A DNA stretch of 42,117 bases, taken from Armatimonadota bacterium. GTDB taxonomy: Bacteria > Bacillota > Desulfotomaculia > Desulfotomaculales > Nap2-2B. The stretch lies in the NCBI GenBank assembly GCA_023511535.1, contig JAIMBK010000024.1, positions 1 through 42,117 of the forward strand. The letters are read 5' to 3'. Position numbers and translations under genes: made by a program. Shown piece after piece: positions 11,496 through 21,176 of this stretch. Position 1 is the stretch's first letter; each line of letters starts with the position of its first letter. The notes under the pieces were generated by a model. The model was not told the origin of the DNA. It saw only the letters and a list, made by a program, of their open reading frames with translations, and ran no database searches.

Positions 11496-12872
11496 TTGGG
11501 GAAGTTGCTTTTCCGCCTGCAGACAAAATTGCAGAGTAAACAGGCGCCCTTATTAACCCCCGAACAGGTAATCAGCGTAGCGGTATACATTATTTTTTTA
11601 ATGACGATTCCTGCCTTTCTGGCGAATGAAACCCGTCCGTGGGCCGTCCGCCTGGACGATCGGGTCGTGGCCGTCGTGGCCGATCAAAAAGCAGCGCAGG
11701 ACGTTCTTGAGGAATTGCTCAGGGAGCAAAGGGAAACTCTGGGACAGCCGGTAAGGATAGAAGGACGGCTCTCTTTTGCGCGGGCCGGAAAAAATGACGG
11801 CCCGGTGGTGGACCTCCCTACTTTCCGGGAGATCATCGCCGGCGAAATCGAGCTGAGCACACGGGCCGCCGCCATCTTTATCAACGGAGAAAAGAAGCTG
11901 GTTGTTCCCGATGAAAAAACGGCCGGGATACTTCTGGCGAAGCTGAAAGAAGAATATGCCTGCGGTTCTTCCGGTCCGGTCACCTTTGCCGAAGACGTCC
12001 AGGTGAAACCGGTAAACGCCGGGATTAATGAAATTTTGACTTTTGCCGACGCCCTCTCCCTGATTAAAAAAGGAACCAGAGAGCTGCAGACCTATACGGT
12101 TAAAGACGGCGACACCCTCTGGGACATTGCCGATGCTTACCGGATGGATTTAGAAAATCTGCTCGCCATCAATCCAGGTCTTTCCCCCGACCGTTTGCAG
12201 ATCGGACAAACCATTAACCTTTCGGAATCCTCCCCCCTGATTAATGTGATTGCCACCGCCGAAGTCACTGTCAAAGAGGAAATCCCCTTTCCCGTGGAAG
12301 AAAAAGAAGATCAGAACCTTTATAAAGGCCAATCCAGAGTGGTGCAAAAGGGCAAACCCGGCGAAAAAAAGGTTACCTACGCCGTTACTTATTGGAATGG
12401 CCTGGAGAAAAGCCGGTTGGTGGTAAATGAAGAAGTTTTAAAAGAGGCCACCCCGCAGGTGGTGGCGAAGGGTTCCCGCCTGCTGCTCGCTTCGCGTTCG
12501 GGGGCGTCCGGGCGGTTGGGCTGGCCGGTAGCCGGGACGGTTTCCTCCCCGTTTGGTTCTCGCGGCCGGGAGTTTCACGCCGGAATTGATCTTGCCGCCG
12601 GTACCGGTACCCCCGTGGTGGCCGCCGAGGCGGGCCGCGTGGTCCGGGCCGGGTGGTACGGAGGCTACGGGAAATGTGTGGACATCGACCACGGCAGCGG
12701 GGTGGTGACACGCTACGCCCACCTTTCGGCGATCACCGCCGGGGTGGGCGCCCGGGTTTCCCGCGGTCAGCTGATTGGCCGGGTGGGCAGCACCGGTTAC
12801 GCCACCGGGCCCCACCTCCATTTTGAAGTCATCGTCAACGGCCGGCCCTTGAATCCCCTCCAGTTTCTTTAG
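11496..12872 (+). CDS. LysM-G5-M23 family peptidoglycan peptidase
   Basis: 458-residue exported cell-wall enzyme. A membrane anchor near residues 27-45 (ISVAVYIIFLMTIPAFLA) is followed by an extracellular stretch, one LysM peptidoglycan-binding domain (about 198-243, starting TYTVKDGDTLWDIADAY), a G5 domain (about 250-325) and a C-terminal M23 zinc endopeptidase domain (about 345-458) with HAGID and HLHFE metal-ligand motifs. All zinc ligands expected for LytM-type enzymes are present, so it should be active in cutting peptide cross-bridges. The start is TTG at 11496, with another in-frame TTG at 11505; GGGAGGG lies upstream. It precedes other cell-envelope genes including murA, resembling the murA-spoIIQ neighbourhood of spore formers, but the G5/LysM layout differs from SpoIIQ. 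Confidence 0.92.
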   Translation: MGKLLFRLQTKLQSKQAPLLTPEQVISVAVYIIFLMTIPAFLANETRPWAVRLDDRVVAVVADQKAAQDVLEELLREQRETLGQPVRIEGRLSFARAGKNDGPVVDLPTFREIIAGEIELSTRAAAIFINGEKKLVVPDEKTAGILLAKLKEEYACGSSGPVTFAEDVQVKPVNAGINEILTFADALSLIKKGTRELQTYTVKDGDTLWDIADAYRMDLENLLAINPGLSPDRLQIGQTINLSESSPLINVIATAEVTVKEEIPFPVEEKEDQNLYKGQSRVVQKGKPGEKKVTYAVTYWNGLEKSRLVVNEEVLKEATPQVVAKGSRLLLASRSGASGRLGWPVAGTVSSPFGSRGREFHAGIDLAAGTGTPVVAAEAGRVVRAGWYGGYGKCVDIDHGSGVVTRYAHLSAITAGVGARVSRGQLIGRVGSTGYATGPHLHFEVIVNGRPLNPLQFL

Positions 12873-12994
12873 AGGAGCCCCGTCTGTTCCAATCATTGGG
12901 TGTTGATTTTGAGGTTATCTCCGGGTAAAATTACTTATGGCGGACGAGAGGGTTTACTCCTCTTGTCTTAGTTTTCCAAAGGAGAAGAAAATAG

Positions 12995-13612
12995 TTGGCC
13001 AAACAGGCTAAGCGGGTGAGCCCGAAAAAAATTTCTTTCCGGGATCAGCGCAAGAAGCGCCAGAAAATTGTTTTTATTGTGCTGACCATTTTTCTTTCGC
13101 TGGGCCTGTTGAGCTCCTCCGTCGTCTGGCTCGGCGGGGATTATTTTTCCCCGCCGCCGCCGAACGAACCCGCCGAAGGGAACACAGTAGCCGATCTGGA
13201 AGCCAGGGTAAAGGAAAAACCGGACGACGCGCAGGCTTTGGCCGCGCTGGCCAGGGCTTATTTTGATGCCGGCCGCCTGGAGGAAGCGCAGCAGACTTAC
13301 GAGAAGGCCCTTGCCCAAAATCCGGACGACGGTGCCTTACGCCTTGAACTGGCCATGACCAGCTTCTTGCGGGGCGACTACGACAAAGCAATCGCCGCTC
13401 TGGAAGAGGAAATTAAGCGCCGCCCGGACCATGCGGAAGCCCACTATTTATATGGACAGGTCCTGGCCGCGGGGAAAAAAGACTACGCGCGCGGCATTCA
13501 GGAGCTGGAGAAATTTGTTGCGCTGGCGAAAACCGGCGACGACGTGGCCCGGGCGCGCCAGATGATTGCGGAATGGCAGAAAAATTTACCGGCGAAGGAA
13601 AGCGTAAAATGA
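12995..13612 (+). CDS. Membrane-anchored TPR protein
   Basis: 205 residues: a basic cytoplasmic start (MAKQAKRVSPKKISFRDQRKKRQK), one membrane segment (about 25-48), and an outward-facing part with about three tetratricopeptide repeats (70-190; for example ALAALARAYFDAGRLEEAQQ, then LRLELAMTSFLRGDYDKAI). TPRs act as protein-binding scaffolds. The start is TTG at 12995 with AAAGGAGAAG about ten bases upstream. It lies between the M23 peptidase and the HExxH peptidase, suggesting a role in envelope assembly, but the partner is unknown. Confidence 0.85.
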   Translation: MAKQAKRVSPKKISFRDQRKKRQKIVFIVLTIFLSLGLLSSSVVWLGGDYFSPPPPNEPAEGNTVADLEARVKEKPDDAQALAALARAYFDAGRLEEAQQTYEKALAQNPDDGALRLELAMTSFLRGDYDKAIAALEEEIKRRPDHAEAHYLYGQVLAAGKKDYARGIQELEKFVALAKTGDDVARARQMIAEWQKNLPAKESVK

Positions 13613-13755
13613 ACGGGAAAATTTTTCTTAGAATCAAATCGCGGGGCAAGCCAGGGAATATCCGGCGAACCTTTTTGCAACCCGCTAAAATTTAACCAGT
13701 TAACTATTGCTCGTTAAACAAAAAACTCGTTCAAGAATGTAAAGAAGGTGGAAAA

Positions 13756-14700
13756 ATGAACAACAGCATGCCCCGGCGCGGGCCGGCGCGGAACCGGTCC
13801 CCCTGGGCGGCAATTGGGCTGAAAATTCTGGCTGCTTTTTTAACTCTGGCCGCCGCCTGCCTGGTGAGGATTCCCGGGGAAATCAGGGGTTATGCTTATC
13901 AGGTGGTTAAAGAGCTTTACCGGATGCACACCCTGTTTGCTTCCCGCCATCTCGTAACGCTCCGCGGCGAGCACTTTCTGGTCAGGTATTCTCCCGGAAA
14001 CGCCGCTCATGCTCCCCTGGTTCTGGAAACCGCCGAAAAAGCATACAATCAATTAGCCGATAAATATTATTTTCAGGGGCGGGACATCCCCATCATCATT
14101 TATCCTTCCCGGGCGGAGCTAAATGCGTGCTTCGGCTGGCCGGCCAGCGAAAGTGCCATGGGCGCTTACTGGGCCGGGGTAATTCGCGTCCTGGCGCCGG
14201 AAGCCTGGATCCCGGAGGGGGATGACGTGGAAGAGATTTTTAGCAGCTCCGGTCCAATGGTTCACGAGCTGACCCACCTGATGGTGGACAATCTTACGAA
14301 AGGGAACGTTCCCCGGTGGTTGACCGAAGGTCTTGCCCAATCCGAAGAATACCGGCTCACCGGTTTTCAATTTGCAGCGCCGGAAGTTTCCCGGAACCGG
14401 TTCTACTCTTTCCGGGAGCTGGACGGGGAATTCGACCGTCTGGAAGACCAGGCCCTGGCTTACCGGCAGAGTCTGACGGCAGTGGAATATCTTCGGGAGG
14501 TGTACGGTGAAAATAAAATCGAGCAAATTCTTAAAGCGCTGGCTGCCGGAAGGAATATGGAGGAAGCACTCCAGGGCGCGATTGGCGTAAACCTGGAGGG
14601 ATTTGAAAGTAACTGGCAGAATTGGGTTATTCAGAATAAATCCTCCGGGAGCAGGAATTCCGAGCCTGGCAGAGAATCTTTTGATGATGAAAGATGTTGA
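13756..14700 (+). CDS. Membrane-anchored HExxH metallopeptidase (MA-like)
   Basis: 314 residues with one N-terminal membrane segment (about 22-42) and an external catalytic region. The zinc motif HELTH (in GPMVHELTHLMVD, about 172-176) is followed by PRWLTEGLAQSEE, giving the downstream Glu of gluzincin-type peptidases; this matches the peptidase MA-like group. Substrate unknown. AAGGTGG precedes the ATG. The gene ends 17 bases before murA, so the two are very likely co-transcribed. Confidence 0.85.
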   Translation: MNNSMPRRGPARNRSPWAAIGLKILAAFLTLAAACLVRIPGEIRGYAYQVVKELYRMHTLFASRHLVTLRGEHFLVRYSPGNAAHAPLVLETAEKAYNQLADKYYFQGRDIPIIIYPSRAELNACFGWPASESAMGAYWAGVIRVLAPEAWIPEGDDVEEIFSSSGPMVHELTHLMVDNLTKGNVPRWLTEGLAQSEEYRLTGFQFAAPEVSRNRFYSFRELDGEFDRLEDQALAYRQSLTAVEYLREVYGENKIEQILKALAAGRNMEEALQGAIGVNLEGFESNWQNWVIQNKSSGSRNSEPGRESFDDERC

Positions 14701-14717
14701 AAAGGTGACGGGAAATC

Positions 14718-15971
14718 ATGGGCAAGCTCGTCATTGCCGGAGGGAACGTTTTAAAAGGACGGGTCCGCATCAGCGGGGCAAAGAACGCCGCTTTAGCCAT
14801 TATGTGCGCCTCCATAATGGCCGAAGGGCAGGTACTGCTGGAGAATATCCCCGATATTACCGATATTCAGGTCATGATCAGTATTATCAGGTGTTTGGGA
14901 GCGCAGGTCGAGTGGCCGGAAAGTGATTCCTTAAGCATCCGGATGCCCGGCCGGATCGAGGCCATGCCCCCCTATGAACTGGTCAAAAAATTAAGGGCCT
15001 CGAATTTGCTTTTGGGACCCATGCTGGCCCGCTATGGGCGGGTGGAATTGTGCCTGCCGGGAGGCTGCAATATCGGGAGCAGACCCATGGATCTTCATTT
15101 TAAGGGCCTGGCCGCGCTGGGCGCCGAACTCACCCTGGAAAAGGGGGTTGTCCGGGCAACCGCGCGCCGCCTGAACGGCTCCCGGATCTACCTGGACTTT
15201 CCCAGCGTGGGGGCCACCGAAAATATTATGATGGCCGCCTGCCTGGCCAAAGGACAAACTGTCATTGAAAATGTGGCCAAAGAGCCGGAAGTGGTTGATC
15301 TGGCCAACTTTTTAAATTGCCTGGGGGCCCGGATTAGAGGGGCCGGCACCGATATCATTAAAATTGAAGGCGTGGACGTTCTGGGGGAATGTCTTCGTTA
15401 TAATGTTATTCCGGACCGGATCGAAGCCGGCACGTACATGGTGGCGGCCTCCGCCACCGGCGGCGACGTGCAGCTGGAAAATGTTATCCCGCTGCACGTG
15501 GAGCCTTTGAGCGCCAAACTCCGCGAGGCCAACGTGGAAGTTTACGAAGAGGGCGACGTTTTGCGCGTCCGGGCGGGTGAACCCTTGCGCCCGGTGGATA
15601 TCAAAACCATGCCCTACCCGGGTTTTCCCACCGACATGCAGTCCCAGATGATGGCGCTGCTTTCGAGAGTCAAAGGAACCAGCATGATCGTCGAGAACAT
15701 TTTTGAAAACAGGTTCCGGATCGCCGACGAACTGAAACGGATGGGCGCCAAAATCAGAATCGAAGGGCGCCTGGCGATCATTGAAGGAGGAGGGCGGCTT
15801 TGCGGGGCCAAAGTCAAGGCGCCGGATTTACGCGCCGGGGCCGCCCTGGTGGTGGCCGGTTTGATGGCCGAAGGGGAAACGGAAATCGACAACGTTTATT
15901 ACATCGATCGCGGGTACCACCGTTTAGAGGAAAAGTTAGCCTCTCTGGGGGCCCGGGTATGGAGAAGGTAG
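14718..15971 (+). CDS. murA: UDP-N-acetylglucosamine 1-carboxyvinyltransferase MurA
   Basis: 417 residues, the usual MurA length. It transfers enolpyruvate from phosphoenolpyruvate to UDP-GlcNAc, the first committed step of peptidoglycan synthesis in the cytoplasm. The substrate-binding start [23 protein letters not shown] and the active-site loop [11 protein letters not shown] are intact, with catalytic Cys117, so the enzyme should be fosfomycin sensitive. It is the last gene of the envelope cluster. Many Firmicutes have two MurA copies; which paralogue this is cannot be told here. Confidence 0.97.
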   Translation: MGKLVIAGGNVLKGRVRISGAKNAALAIMCASIMAEGQVLLENIPDITDIQVMISIIRCLGAQVEWPESDSLSIRMPGRIEAMPPYELVKKLRASNLLLGPMLARYGRVELCLPGGCNIGSRPMDLHFKGLAALGAELTLEKGVVRATARRLNGSRIYLDFPSVGATENIMMAACLAKGQTVIENVAKEPEVVDLANFLNCLGARIRGAGTDIIKIEGVDVLGECLRYNVIPDRIEAGTYMVAASATGGDVQLENVIPLHVEPLSAKLREANVEVYEEGDVLRVRAGEPLRPVDIKTMPYPGFPTDMQSQMMALLSRVKGTSMIVENIFENRFRIADELKRMGAKIRIEGRLAIIEGGGRLCGAKVKAPDLRAGAALVVAGLMAEGETEIDNVYYIDRGYHRLEEKLASLGARVWRR

Positions 15972-16104
15972 CTTTTTTGTGAAGGCGTGTACAAATTTTT
16001 TCAAAACCGGCAGGAATCAAGCGGGGCTGTGTAGAATAATAAAAAAGCGGGCCTTTGATCTTGGTCTTCGTGGTCTTAATTTTGCCTGCCGGGATCTTTT
16101 AGCA

Positions 16105-16128
16105 GGATTAATTAAATAAATGACGAAT
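16105..16128 (+). promoter_or_regulatory. Conserved dsr upstream box, copy 1
   Basis: A 24-base AT-rich block beginning GGATTAATTAAAT and ending ATGACGAAT. It matches 23 of 24 bases at 21590-21613 upstream of the ferredoxin-dsrMK operon. The palindromic core TTAATTAA (16108-16115) is rare in this GC-rich DNA and also occurs upstream of dsrC (24616). It lies just upstream of and into the predicted -35, the place for an activator or repressor site. Confidence 0.65.
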
Positions 16129-16148
16129 TATTAAAGTTTGAATACAAT
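16120..16148 (+). promoter_or_regulatory. Promoter of dsrABD
   Basis: ATGACG at 16120-16125, 17-base spacer, TACAAT at 16143-16148. It overlaps the end of the conserved 24-base block. A perfect palindrome CCGGGCGCCCGG follows at 16158-16169, just after the expected transcription start. Confidence 0.5.
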
Positions 16149-16277
16149 TAAGAAAGACCGGGCGCCCGGGCAGTTTTGAGCGGGATGAAGGATTTCAAGG
16201 GGGTGAAAGCGGTCCACTAAAGAGAAATTTTTAGCGTTTGCTGTTTAAATTTATCAAAAGGAGAGGAGTCGTGAAAG

Positions 16278-17696
16278 ATGGCTTTTGAACCAAAGCAGCC
16301 GCAAAAGAAATTGAAATACGAAGAGCTGCGCATTTATACGGATGAAGAGCTGCGCAACTATACGGAAGAAGAGCTGAAAAATTTTAAAGTAAAGCATTCG
16401 ATTCCCGATGTGGAAGAGCTGGAAAAAGGGCCGTGGCCGAGTTTTGTGGCCGACGCCAAACGGGAAGCCCTGCACAGAAAAAAGCTTGCCGACGACCGGG
16501 TGATGATCCCGAAAGATGTTGTGGAAGATTTGCTCGGCCAGCTGCAACTTTCCTTTGACGACGGCGAGACCCACTGGAAACACGGCGGGATCGTCGGTGT
16601 TTTTGGTTACGGCGGCGGCGTCATCGGCCGCTATTCCGACGTTCCGGAAAAATTTCCTTCCATCGCGCATTTCCATACTTTACGGGTTAATCAGGTAGCC
16701 AGTAAATTTTATAAAACGGATTTCTTAAGAGCCCTCTGCGATCTCTGGGAGTACCGGGGAAGCGGCCTGTTTAACATGCACGGTTCCACCGGCGATATCA
16801 TTTTGCTGGGGACCACTACCGAACAGCTGGAACCGATCTTTTACGAAATGACCCACGAGCTTGACCAGGATCTGGGCGGTTCCGGTTCCAACCTGCGGAC
16901 GCCTTCTTGTTGCGTCGGTAAGGCCCGTTGCGAATTTGCCTGTATCGACACCCAGGATCTGTGTTACGAGCTGACCATGCACTACCAGGATGAATTGCAC
17001 CGTCCGGCCTTCCCCTACAAATTTAAGTTCAAATTTGACGGCTGCCCGAACGGGTGCGTGGCTTCCATTGCGCGGGCCGACATGTCCGTGATCGGAACCT
17101 GGCGGGACGATATCCGCATCGACCAGGAAGCGGTTCAGGCCTACATCAATGGTGAAATCCTCCCCAACGGGGGCGCTCACCGGGGGAGAGACTGGGGTAA
17201 ATTCGACATCCAGAAAGAGGTGATCGACCTCTGTCCGACCAGGTGCATGTGGATGGAGGACGGCAAGCTGAAGATCAACAACCGGGAATGTAACCGCTGC
17301 ATGCACTGTATCAACGTTATGCCCAGGGCGCTGCGGCCGGGAGAGGATACGGGGGCGAGTATCCTGTTTGGCGCCAAAGCGCCGATCCTGGAAGGCGCAC
17401 AGATGTCCGTGCTGACCATCCCCTTCATGAAGCTGGAACCTCCGTACGACAATTTGAAAGAGCTGATCGACAAGGTTTGGGATTGGTGGATGGAGGAAGG
17501 CAAGAACCGCGAGCGCCTGGGCGAACTCATCCAGCGGCACGGGTTGTGGCGGTTCCTGGAGGTAATCGGAGTGCCGGCCATGCCCCAGATGGTGAAGATG
17601 CCGCGCGCCAACCCGTATATCTACTGGAAAGAAGAAGACGTGCCGGGCGGTTGGGATCGCGATATCAATGATTACCGGGCCAGACACAAGAGATAG
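16278..17696 (+). CDS. dsrA: Dissimilatory sulfite reductase alpha subunit DsrA
   Basis: 472 residues; the alpha subunit of siroheme-containing sulfite reductase, which reduces sulfite in the last stage of sulfate respiration in the cytoplasm. The siroheme/4Fe-4S motif is complete: CVGKARC (C-X5-C, about residue 211) and CPNGC (C-X3-C, about 255). An inserted ferredoxin domain follows (about 318-350; CPTRC and CNRCMHC). N-terminal helices are Lys/Glu rich. AGGAGAGGAG nine bases before the ATG gives a very strong start. dsrB follows after 13 bases. All cluster ligands are present, so it should be functional. Confidence 0.98.
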   Translation: MAFEPKQPQKKLKYEELRIYTDEELRNYTEEELKNFKVKHSIPDVEELEKGPWPSFVADAKREALHRKKLADDRVMIPKDVVEDLLGQLQLSFDDGETHWKHGGIVGVFGYGGGVIGRYSDVPEKFPSIAHFHTLRVNQVASKFYKTDFLRALCDLWEYRGSGLFNMHGSTGDIILLGTTTEQLEPIFYEMTHELDQDLGGSGSNLRTPSCCVGKARCEFACIDTQDLCYELTMHYQDELHRPAFPYKFKFKFDGCPNGCVASIARADMSVIGTWRDDIRIDQEAVQAYINGEILPNGGAHRGRDWGKFDIQKEVIDLCPTRCMWMEDGKLKINNRECNRCMHCINVMPRALRPGEDTGASILFGAKAPILEGAQMSVLTIPFMKLEPPYDNLKELIDKVWDWWMEEGKNRERLGELIQRHGLWRFLEVIGVPAMPQMVKMPRANPYIYWKEEDVPGGWDRDINDYRARHKR

Positions 17697-17709
17697 GAGG
17701 TAAAGATAC

Positions 17710-18897
17710 ATGGCGTTTAGTTTAGAAAGGTTAGGGAAATACAATCCGGAGAAACCGACGGAAAACAGGATTACTGACATCGGCCCACGGCACTTTTGGG
17801 AGTTTTTCCCTCCGGTCATCAAAAATAATTACGGGAAGTGGCTTTATCACGAAATCCTGGAACCAGGGATTCTGGTGCACGTGTCGGAAACAGGGGACAA
17901 GGTGTATACCGTGCGCTGCGGCGGTTGCCGGTTTATGACCGCGGAGAACATCCGGGAGATCTGCGACATTGCCGATAAGTATTGTGACGGTTACGTCCGC
18001 TTCACCACCCGGAACAACATCGAATTCCTGGTGGACAGCCTGGAAAAGGTGGAAGCACTGAAGAAAGATCTCTTGAGCCGCAAACACGTCTCGGGGAGCT
18101 ATAAGTTCCCCATCGGCGGGACGGGCGCGGGGGTGACCAACATCGTTCATACCCAGGGCTACATTCACTGCCATACCCCGGCCACGGACGCTTCTTCGAT
18201 GGTCAAGGCAGTCATGGATGAGCTTTTCGATTATTTCACCAGCATGACTCTGCCCGCGCACGTGCGGATTTCCATGGCCTGCTGCCTGAACATGTGCGGT
18301 GCCGTGCATTGCTCGGACATCGCCCTTTTGGGTTACCACCGGAAGCCCCCCATCGTCGACGACGAGGTGATTGAAGCCATTTGTGAAATCCCGCTGGCCA
18401 TTGCGGCCTGCCCGGTGGGCGCCATTTCGCCCGACAAGACCGCCAGCGGAAAGCGTACCGTTAAGATTAAGAAGGAGCGCTGCATGTTCTGCGGGAACTG
18501 CTACACCATGTGCCCGGCGTTGCCGCTGTCCGATAAAGAAGGTGACGGCGTGACGATTCTGGCGGGCGGAAAGCTTTCCAACCGGATCAGCGAGCCTAAG
18601 TTCTCGAAAGTAGTGGTACCGTGGCTGCCCAATAATTTCCCCCGGTATCCCGAAGTGGTGCAGGCCGTCAAGAAGATCCTCACGGCTTATGCTTCGGACG
18701 CCCGGAAGTACGAGCGTCTCGGCGATTGGGCCGAACGTATCGGCTGGGAAAAGTTCTTTGAAAAATGTGATTTGCCCTTTACGGAACACCTTCTGGACGA
18801 CTACCGCCTGGCCTACGACACTTACCGGACCAGCACGCAGTTTAAGTTTACCGAGGCGGCCTGGGCGGTCTCCAGGGCGGCGGGGGGTATTGACTAG
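17710..18897 (+). CDS. dsrB: Dissimilatory sulfite reductase beta subunit DsrB
   Basis: 395 residues, partner of DsrA in the alpha2beta2 enzyme. The Cys pattern of the beta siroheme/4Fe-4S site is present: a Cys in [10 protein letters not shown] and the CCLNMC group (CC-X3-C). A ferredoxin domain follows with [25 protein letters not shown] lies at 17696-17701, eight bases before the ATG and just after the dsrA stop. The gene is followed by dsrD after 34 bases. Confidence 0.98.
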   Translation: MAFSLERLGKYNPEKPTENRITDIGPRHFWEFFPPVIKNNYGKWLYHEILEPGILVHVSETGDKVYTVRCGGCRFMTAENIREICDIADKYCDGYVRFTTRNNIEFLVDSLEKVEALKKDLLSRKHVSGSYKFPIGGTGAGVTNIVHTQGYIHCHTPATDASSMVKAVMDELFDYFTSMTLPAHVRISMACCLNMCGAVHCSDIALLGYHRKPPIVDDEVIEAICEIPLAIAACPVGAISPDKTASGKRTVKIKKERCMFCGNCYTMCPALPLSDKEGDGVTILAGGKLSNRISEPKFSKVVVPWLPNNFPRYPEVVQAVKKILTAYASDARKYERLGDWAERIGWEKFFEKCDLPFTEHLLDDYRLAYDTYRTSTQFKFTEAAWAVSRAAGGID

Positions 18898-18931
18898 GCC
18901 CGCCTGAAATTTAAGGAGGTTGTTTTTCATT

Positions 18932-19162
18932 ATGGAAGATATTAAAAAGGCAATCATCGAGTATGCAGAAAGCAGCAAAAAAAGCAAGTTTTACTTTAAG
19001 GACATGGAGAAAGCCGTCCAGAACAAGATCCCGGGCGCCAAATCGCGGGACATTAAGAAGGCTGCCACGGAACTGGTGAACGAAGGAACGTTGATCTATT
19101 TCTCAACGGGCAGCACGACTATGTATGGTTTGAAGGGAAGAGGCATCACCGAGGATAAGTAA
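18932..19162 (+). CDS. dsrD: DsrD, DsrAB-associated winged-helix protein
   Basis: 76 residues, close to the usual 78. It is a small winged-helix protein conserved directly after dsrAB in sulfite reducers and reported to stimulate DsrAB activity allosterically rather than act as a DNA-bound regulator. Visible features are the KKSKFYFKDMEKAV segment and the C-terminal strand GTLIYFSTGSTTMYGL. A frame opening at TTG 18920 overlaps the AAGGAGG (18913-18919) itself, so the ATG at 18932 is the likely start. A terminator follows 30 bases after the stop. Confidence 0.95.
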   Translation: MEDIKKAIIEYAESSKKSKFYFKDMEKAVQNKIPGAKSRDIKKAATELVNEGTLIYFSTGSTTMYGLKGRGITEDK

Positions 19163-19192
19163 GCTCTCCGGGGTTATCCTAGAATCAGGCGG

Positions 19193-19230
19193 AAAAGAGG
19201 TCGCTGCCTTCCTTGTCGGCGGCCTCTTTT
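19193..19230 (+). terminator. Terminator of dsrABD
   Basis: AAAAGAGGTCGC (19193-19204) pairs with GCGGCCTCTTTT (19219-19230) with one wobble, loop of 14 bases, ending in TTTT. It closes the dsrABD transcript and separates the TPR gene. Confidence 0.85.
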
Positions 19231-19259
19231 GATTATTAAATTTATGAGCAGGGGGTTAA

Positions 19260-19892
19260 ATGCCCATGGCCGAACCAAAAAGTTTCGAAGAATTTATTGC
19301 GGAACAAAAAAGGATCCTCCAGGAAAACCCCGAATGTGCGAACGCCTATTATAACTTGGGTGTGGATCTCATGCAGCAGGGCCGGCTGGAGGAAGCGATC
19401 CCCTTTTTTCAAGAGGCAATCGCCAACAGCGGCCGGATGTTCGAGGCCTACGCCAATTTAGGGTATATTTACTTTAAAAAAGGAGAATTGGAAAAGGTAG
19501 TAGAGGCGAACCAGAAAGCCATCGCCATAGAACCGCGCTATGCCCGCGGGTACGCCAACCTCGGGTTCGCCTATTTACAAATGGAGAAAACGGAAGAGGC
19601 CATTGCGGCGCTGGAAAAGGCCATCGAACTCAATCCCCGGATTGTCCAGGCCTGGAACAACCTGGCCAATGCTTATCTGCAAAAAGGCGACTTGGAAAAG
19701 GCCATTAGCACCGGCCAAAAGCTCCTGGAAATTGCTCCTGACTTTTCCCTGGGGCATAACAACCTTGCCTTTGCCTATTATTTGCAGGGAGATTACGCCA
19801 GGGCCATTGAGCACGTGGATAAGGCTGTGGCGCTGGGTTTGGAAGTAAATCCAGAGTTTCTCGAGGAGTTGGCCCCCTACCGGGAAAAATGA
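19260..19892 (+). CDS. TPR protein inside the dsr region
   Basis: 210 residues made almost wholly of about five tetratricopeptide repeats (from about 20 to 200), with repeat cores such as ANAYYNLGVDLMQQGRLEEA, AYANLGYIYFKKGELEKV and AWNNLANAYLQKGDLEKA. No signal or membrane segment, so cytoplasmic. TPRs bind other proteins; the partner is unknown. It starts 30 bases after the dsrABD terminator with CAGGGGG ahead of the ATG. Its position between dsrD and the dsrMK unit suggests a helper in assembly or turnover of the sulfite-reduction machinery, but that is inference. Confidence 0.85.
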   Translation: MPMAEPKSFEEFIAEQKRILQENPECANAYYNLGVDLMQQGRLEEAIPFFQEAIANSGRMFEAYANLGYIYFKKGELEKVVEANQKAIAIEPRYARGYANLGFAYLQMEKTEEAIAALEKAIELNPRIVQAWNNLANAYLQKGDLEKAISTGQKLLEIAPDFSLGHNNLAFAYYLQGDYARAIEHVDKAVALGLEVNPEFLEELAPYREK

Positions 19893-19914
19893 ACCGATCC
19901 GGGATTTTCCGGCT

Positions 19915-21054
19915 TTAAATTTTCAGCAGAGCTCCGGCGGCCAGCTGACCGATTGTCTTTTTCTCAATTTGACCGTTTTCGTAAACGGCAATTGCTTCTT
20001 CATCATTCTGAAGACGTTTCAAATCATTCCTTGCCTTCGTGGCGCCCAGGTTGCCGAGGAGCTGAACTGCGCCCGCGCGGATTGCGGGGTGGGGGTCGCT
20101 GAGGTAGGGGAAAAAGGTAGAGCAAGGTTTTTTAATTAAACCAGGCTTCGCCCCGGCGATTTTGCTAAGGGCCAGAAGAATTTTGGCCTGAAGGGGTTTA
20201 TCGTCTCCTTTTTCTTCGAGCAGTTGATCCAGGGACGGGATGTAACCGGCGAAAATGTCCGGGGAATTGCTGATAATTTCCCCGATGGCCTCCACGGCTC
20301 CCCAGCTGGAGGCGGCGGTATCGGTCAAAGAGGTAAACAGGCCCTGGAGAAGTCCGGAGACAAAGCGCGGATTTTTTGAGGCGATAACGGCGCAGGCCCT
20401 GCCTAGAAATTCGGCCGCCCGGAAACGGGTCAGGTCGTCGGCAGAATAAAGGAGGCGCTGCAGGTGCCGGATCGTTTTTTGATCCGGTCCGGTTCCGGTC
20501 AACAATGGCGCGATCGTGTATTTTTTAACGAGTTCCTCCACTTCACTTTTGGTGAAAGTCTTTGCCGCCGCTTTCCCGGCCGGTGTGACCGGGGAAGCCG
20601 GTTTGGCTGACGCCAGTTGCTCTTCCACGCCCCGGCGGGTGACCTCCTGGATATCTGCGTGCAGCCTGACGAAATAAAGGGCTCCCGAGACTTTTCTGCC
20701 CTCGTGGAATCCGCCCGGAACAATAAGGTTGGTTTCGTAATCGTAGTTTTCCACGATTTTTTCCAGGTAATCTTCTTCCGGCAGCAAGCCCCAGGCCAGA
20801 TCCCAATCCAGGTTGCAGCTGAAAACAAGCGCTTCAATAAAGGCGGCGCCCAGGTTATGGCCGGTAGCGTCGTAGGCGTAAACGGCCCCGCAGGCACAAG
20901 AGCCGACAGGCATTTCCTGCGGCCGGCGGGTCACCAGCTCTTTTGGTTTCTCCAGGGGGAGCCCGCAAAAGGGACAGGCCGGCTTCGCCGTAAGCTGCCG
21001 GGAAAATAGATTTTTTTTCCGGTCAGAGCTGTTGACTTCTCGAAAATTTTTCAT
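19915..21054 (-). CDS. Zinc-ribbon HEAT-repeat protein inside the dsr region
   Basis: 379 residues, cytoplasmic. The N-terminal part has a ribbon-like Cys set (ACPFCG and SCACG, about 26-55). A middle domain (about 60-150; includes NYDYETNLIVPGGFHEGRKV) is not recognised. The C-terminal half (about 200-360) is helical HEAT/armadillo-type repeats (for example TRFRAAEFLGRACAVI and AIRAGAVQLLGNLG). Function unknown; HEAT repeats bind proteins. It is on the opposite strand to the dsr genes, converges with the TPR gene (22 bases between stops) and follows the FmdB-like gene, so those two may form an operon. The start has only a weak SD. Confidence 0.75.
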   Translation of the reverse strand: MKNFREVNSSDRKKNLFSRQLTAKPACPFCGLPLEKPKELVTRRPQEMPVGSCACGAVYAYDATGHNLGAAFIEALVFSCNLDWDLAWGLLPEEDYLEKIVENYDYETNLIVPGGFHEGRKVSGALYFVRLHADIQEVTRRGVEEQLASAKPASPVTPAGKAAAKTFTKSEVEELVKKYTIAPLLTGTGPDQKTIRHLQRLLYSADDLTRFRAAEFLGRACAVIASKNPRFVSGLLQGLFTSLTDTAASSWGAVEAIGEIISNSPDIFAGYIPSLDQLLEEKGDDKPLQAKILLALSKIAGAKPGLIKKPCSTFFPYLSDPHPAIRAGAVQLLGNLGATKARNDLKRLQNDEEAIAVYENGQIEKKTIGQLAAGALLKI

Positions 21055-21176
21055 GCCGACTGAAAATCAGACCCCTTTTCCTTGGATTCAAATTCAACAA
21101 TCTCGAAGCCGGAACCGGTTGGTTTAAAGGCAGCCTGCCGGTTTCTATATTTGTCGCCGGCAAAGGCAACAATATC

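Larger units (their letters stand above)
15972..16277. other. Intergenic region carrying the dsrA control signals
   Basis: 306 bases without a gene. It contains the 24-base block shared with the ferredoxin-dsrMK upstream region (16105-16128), a sigma-A-like promoter, and a 12-base palindrome. No clear intrinsic terminator for murA is seen. Confidence 0.6.

Noticed and set aside
16725-18987. Long open frames (365 and 418 codons) antisense to dsrA and dsrB
   Set aside because: They are mirror images of strongly biased codon use in dsrAB; translations are His/Gly/Pro/Arg-rich with no domain or start-site support.
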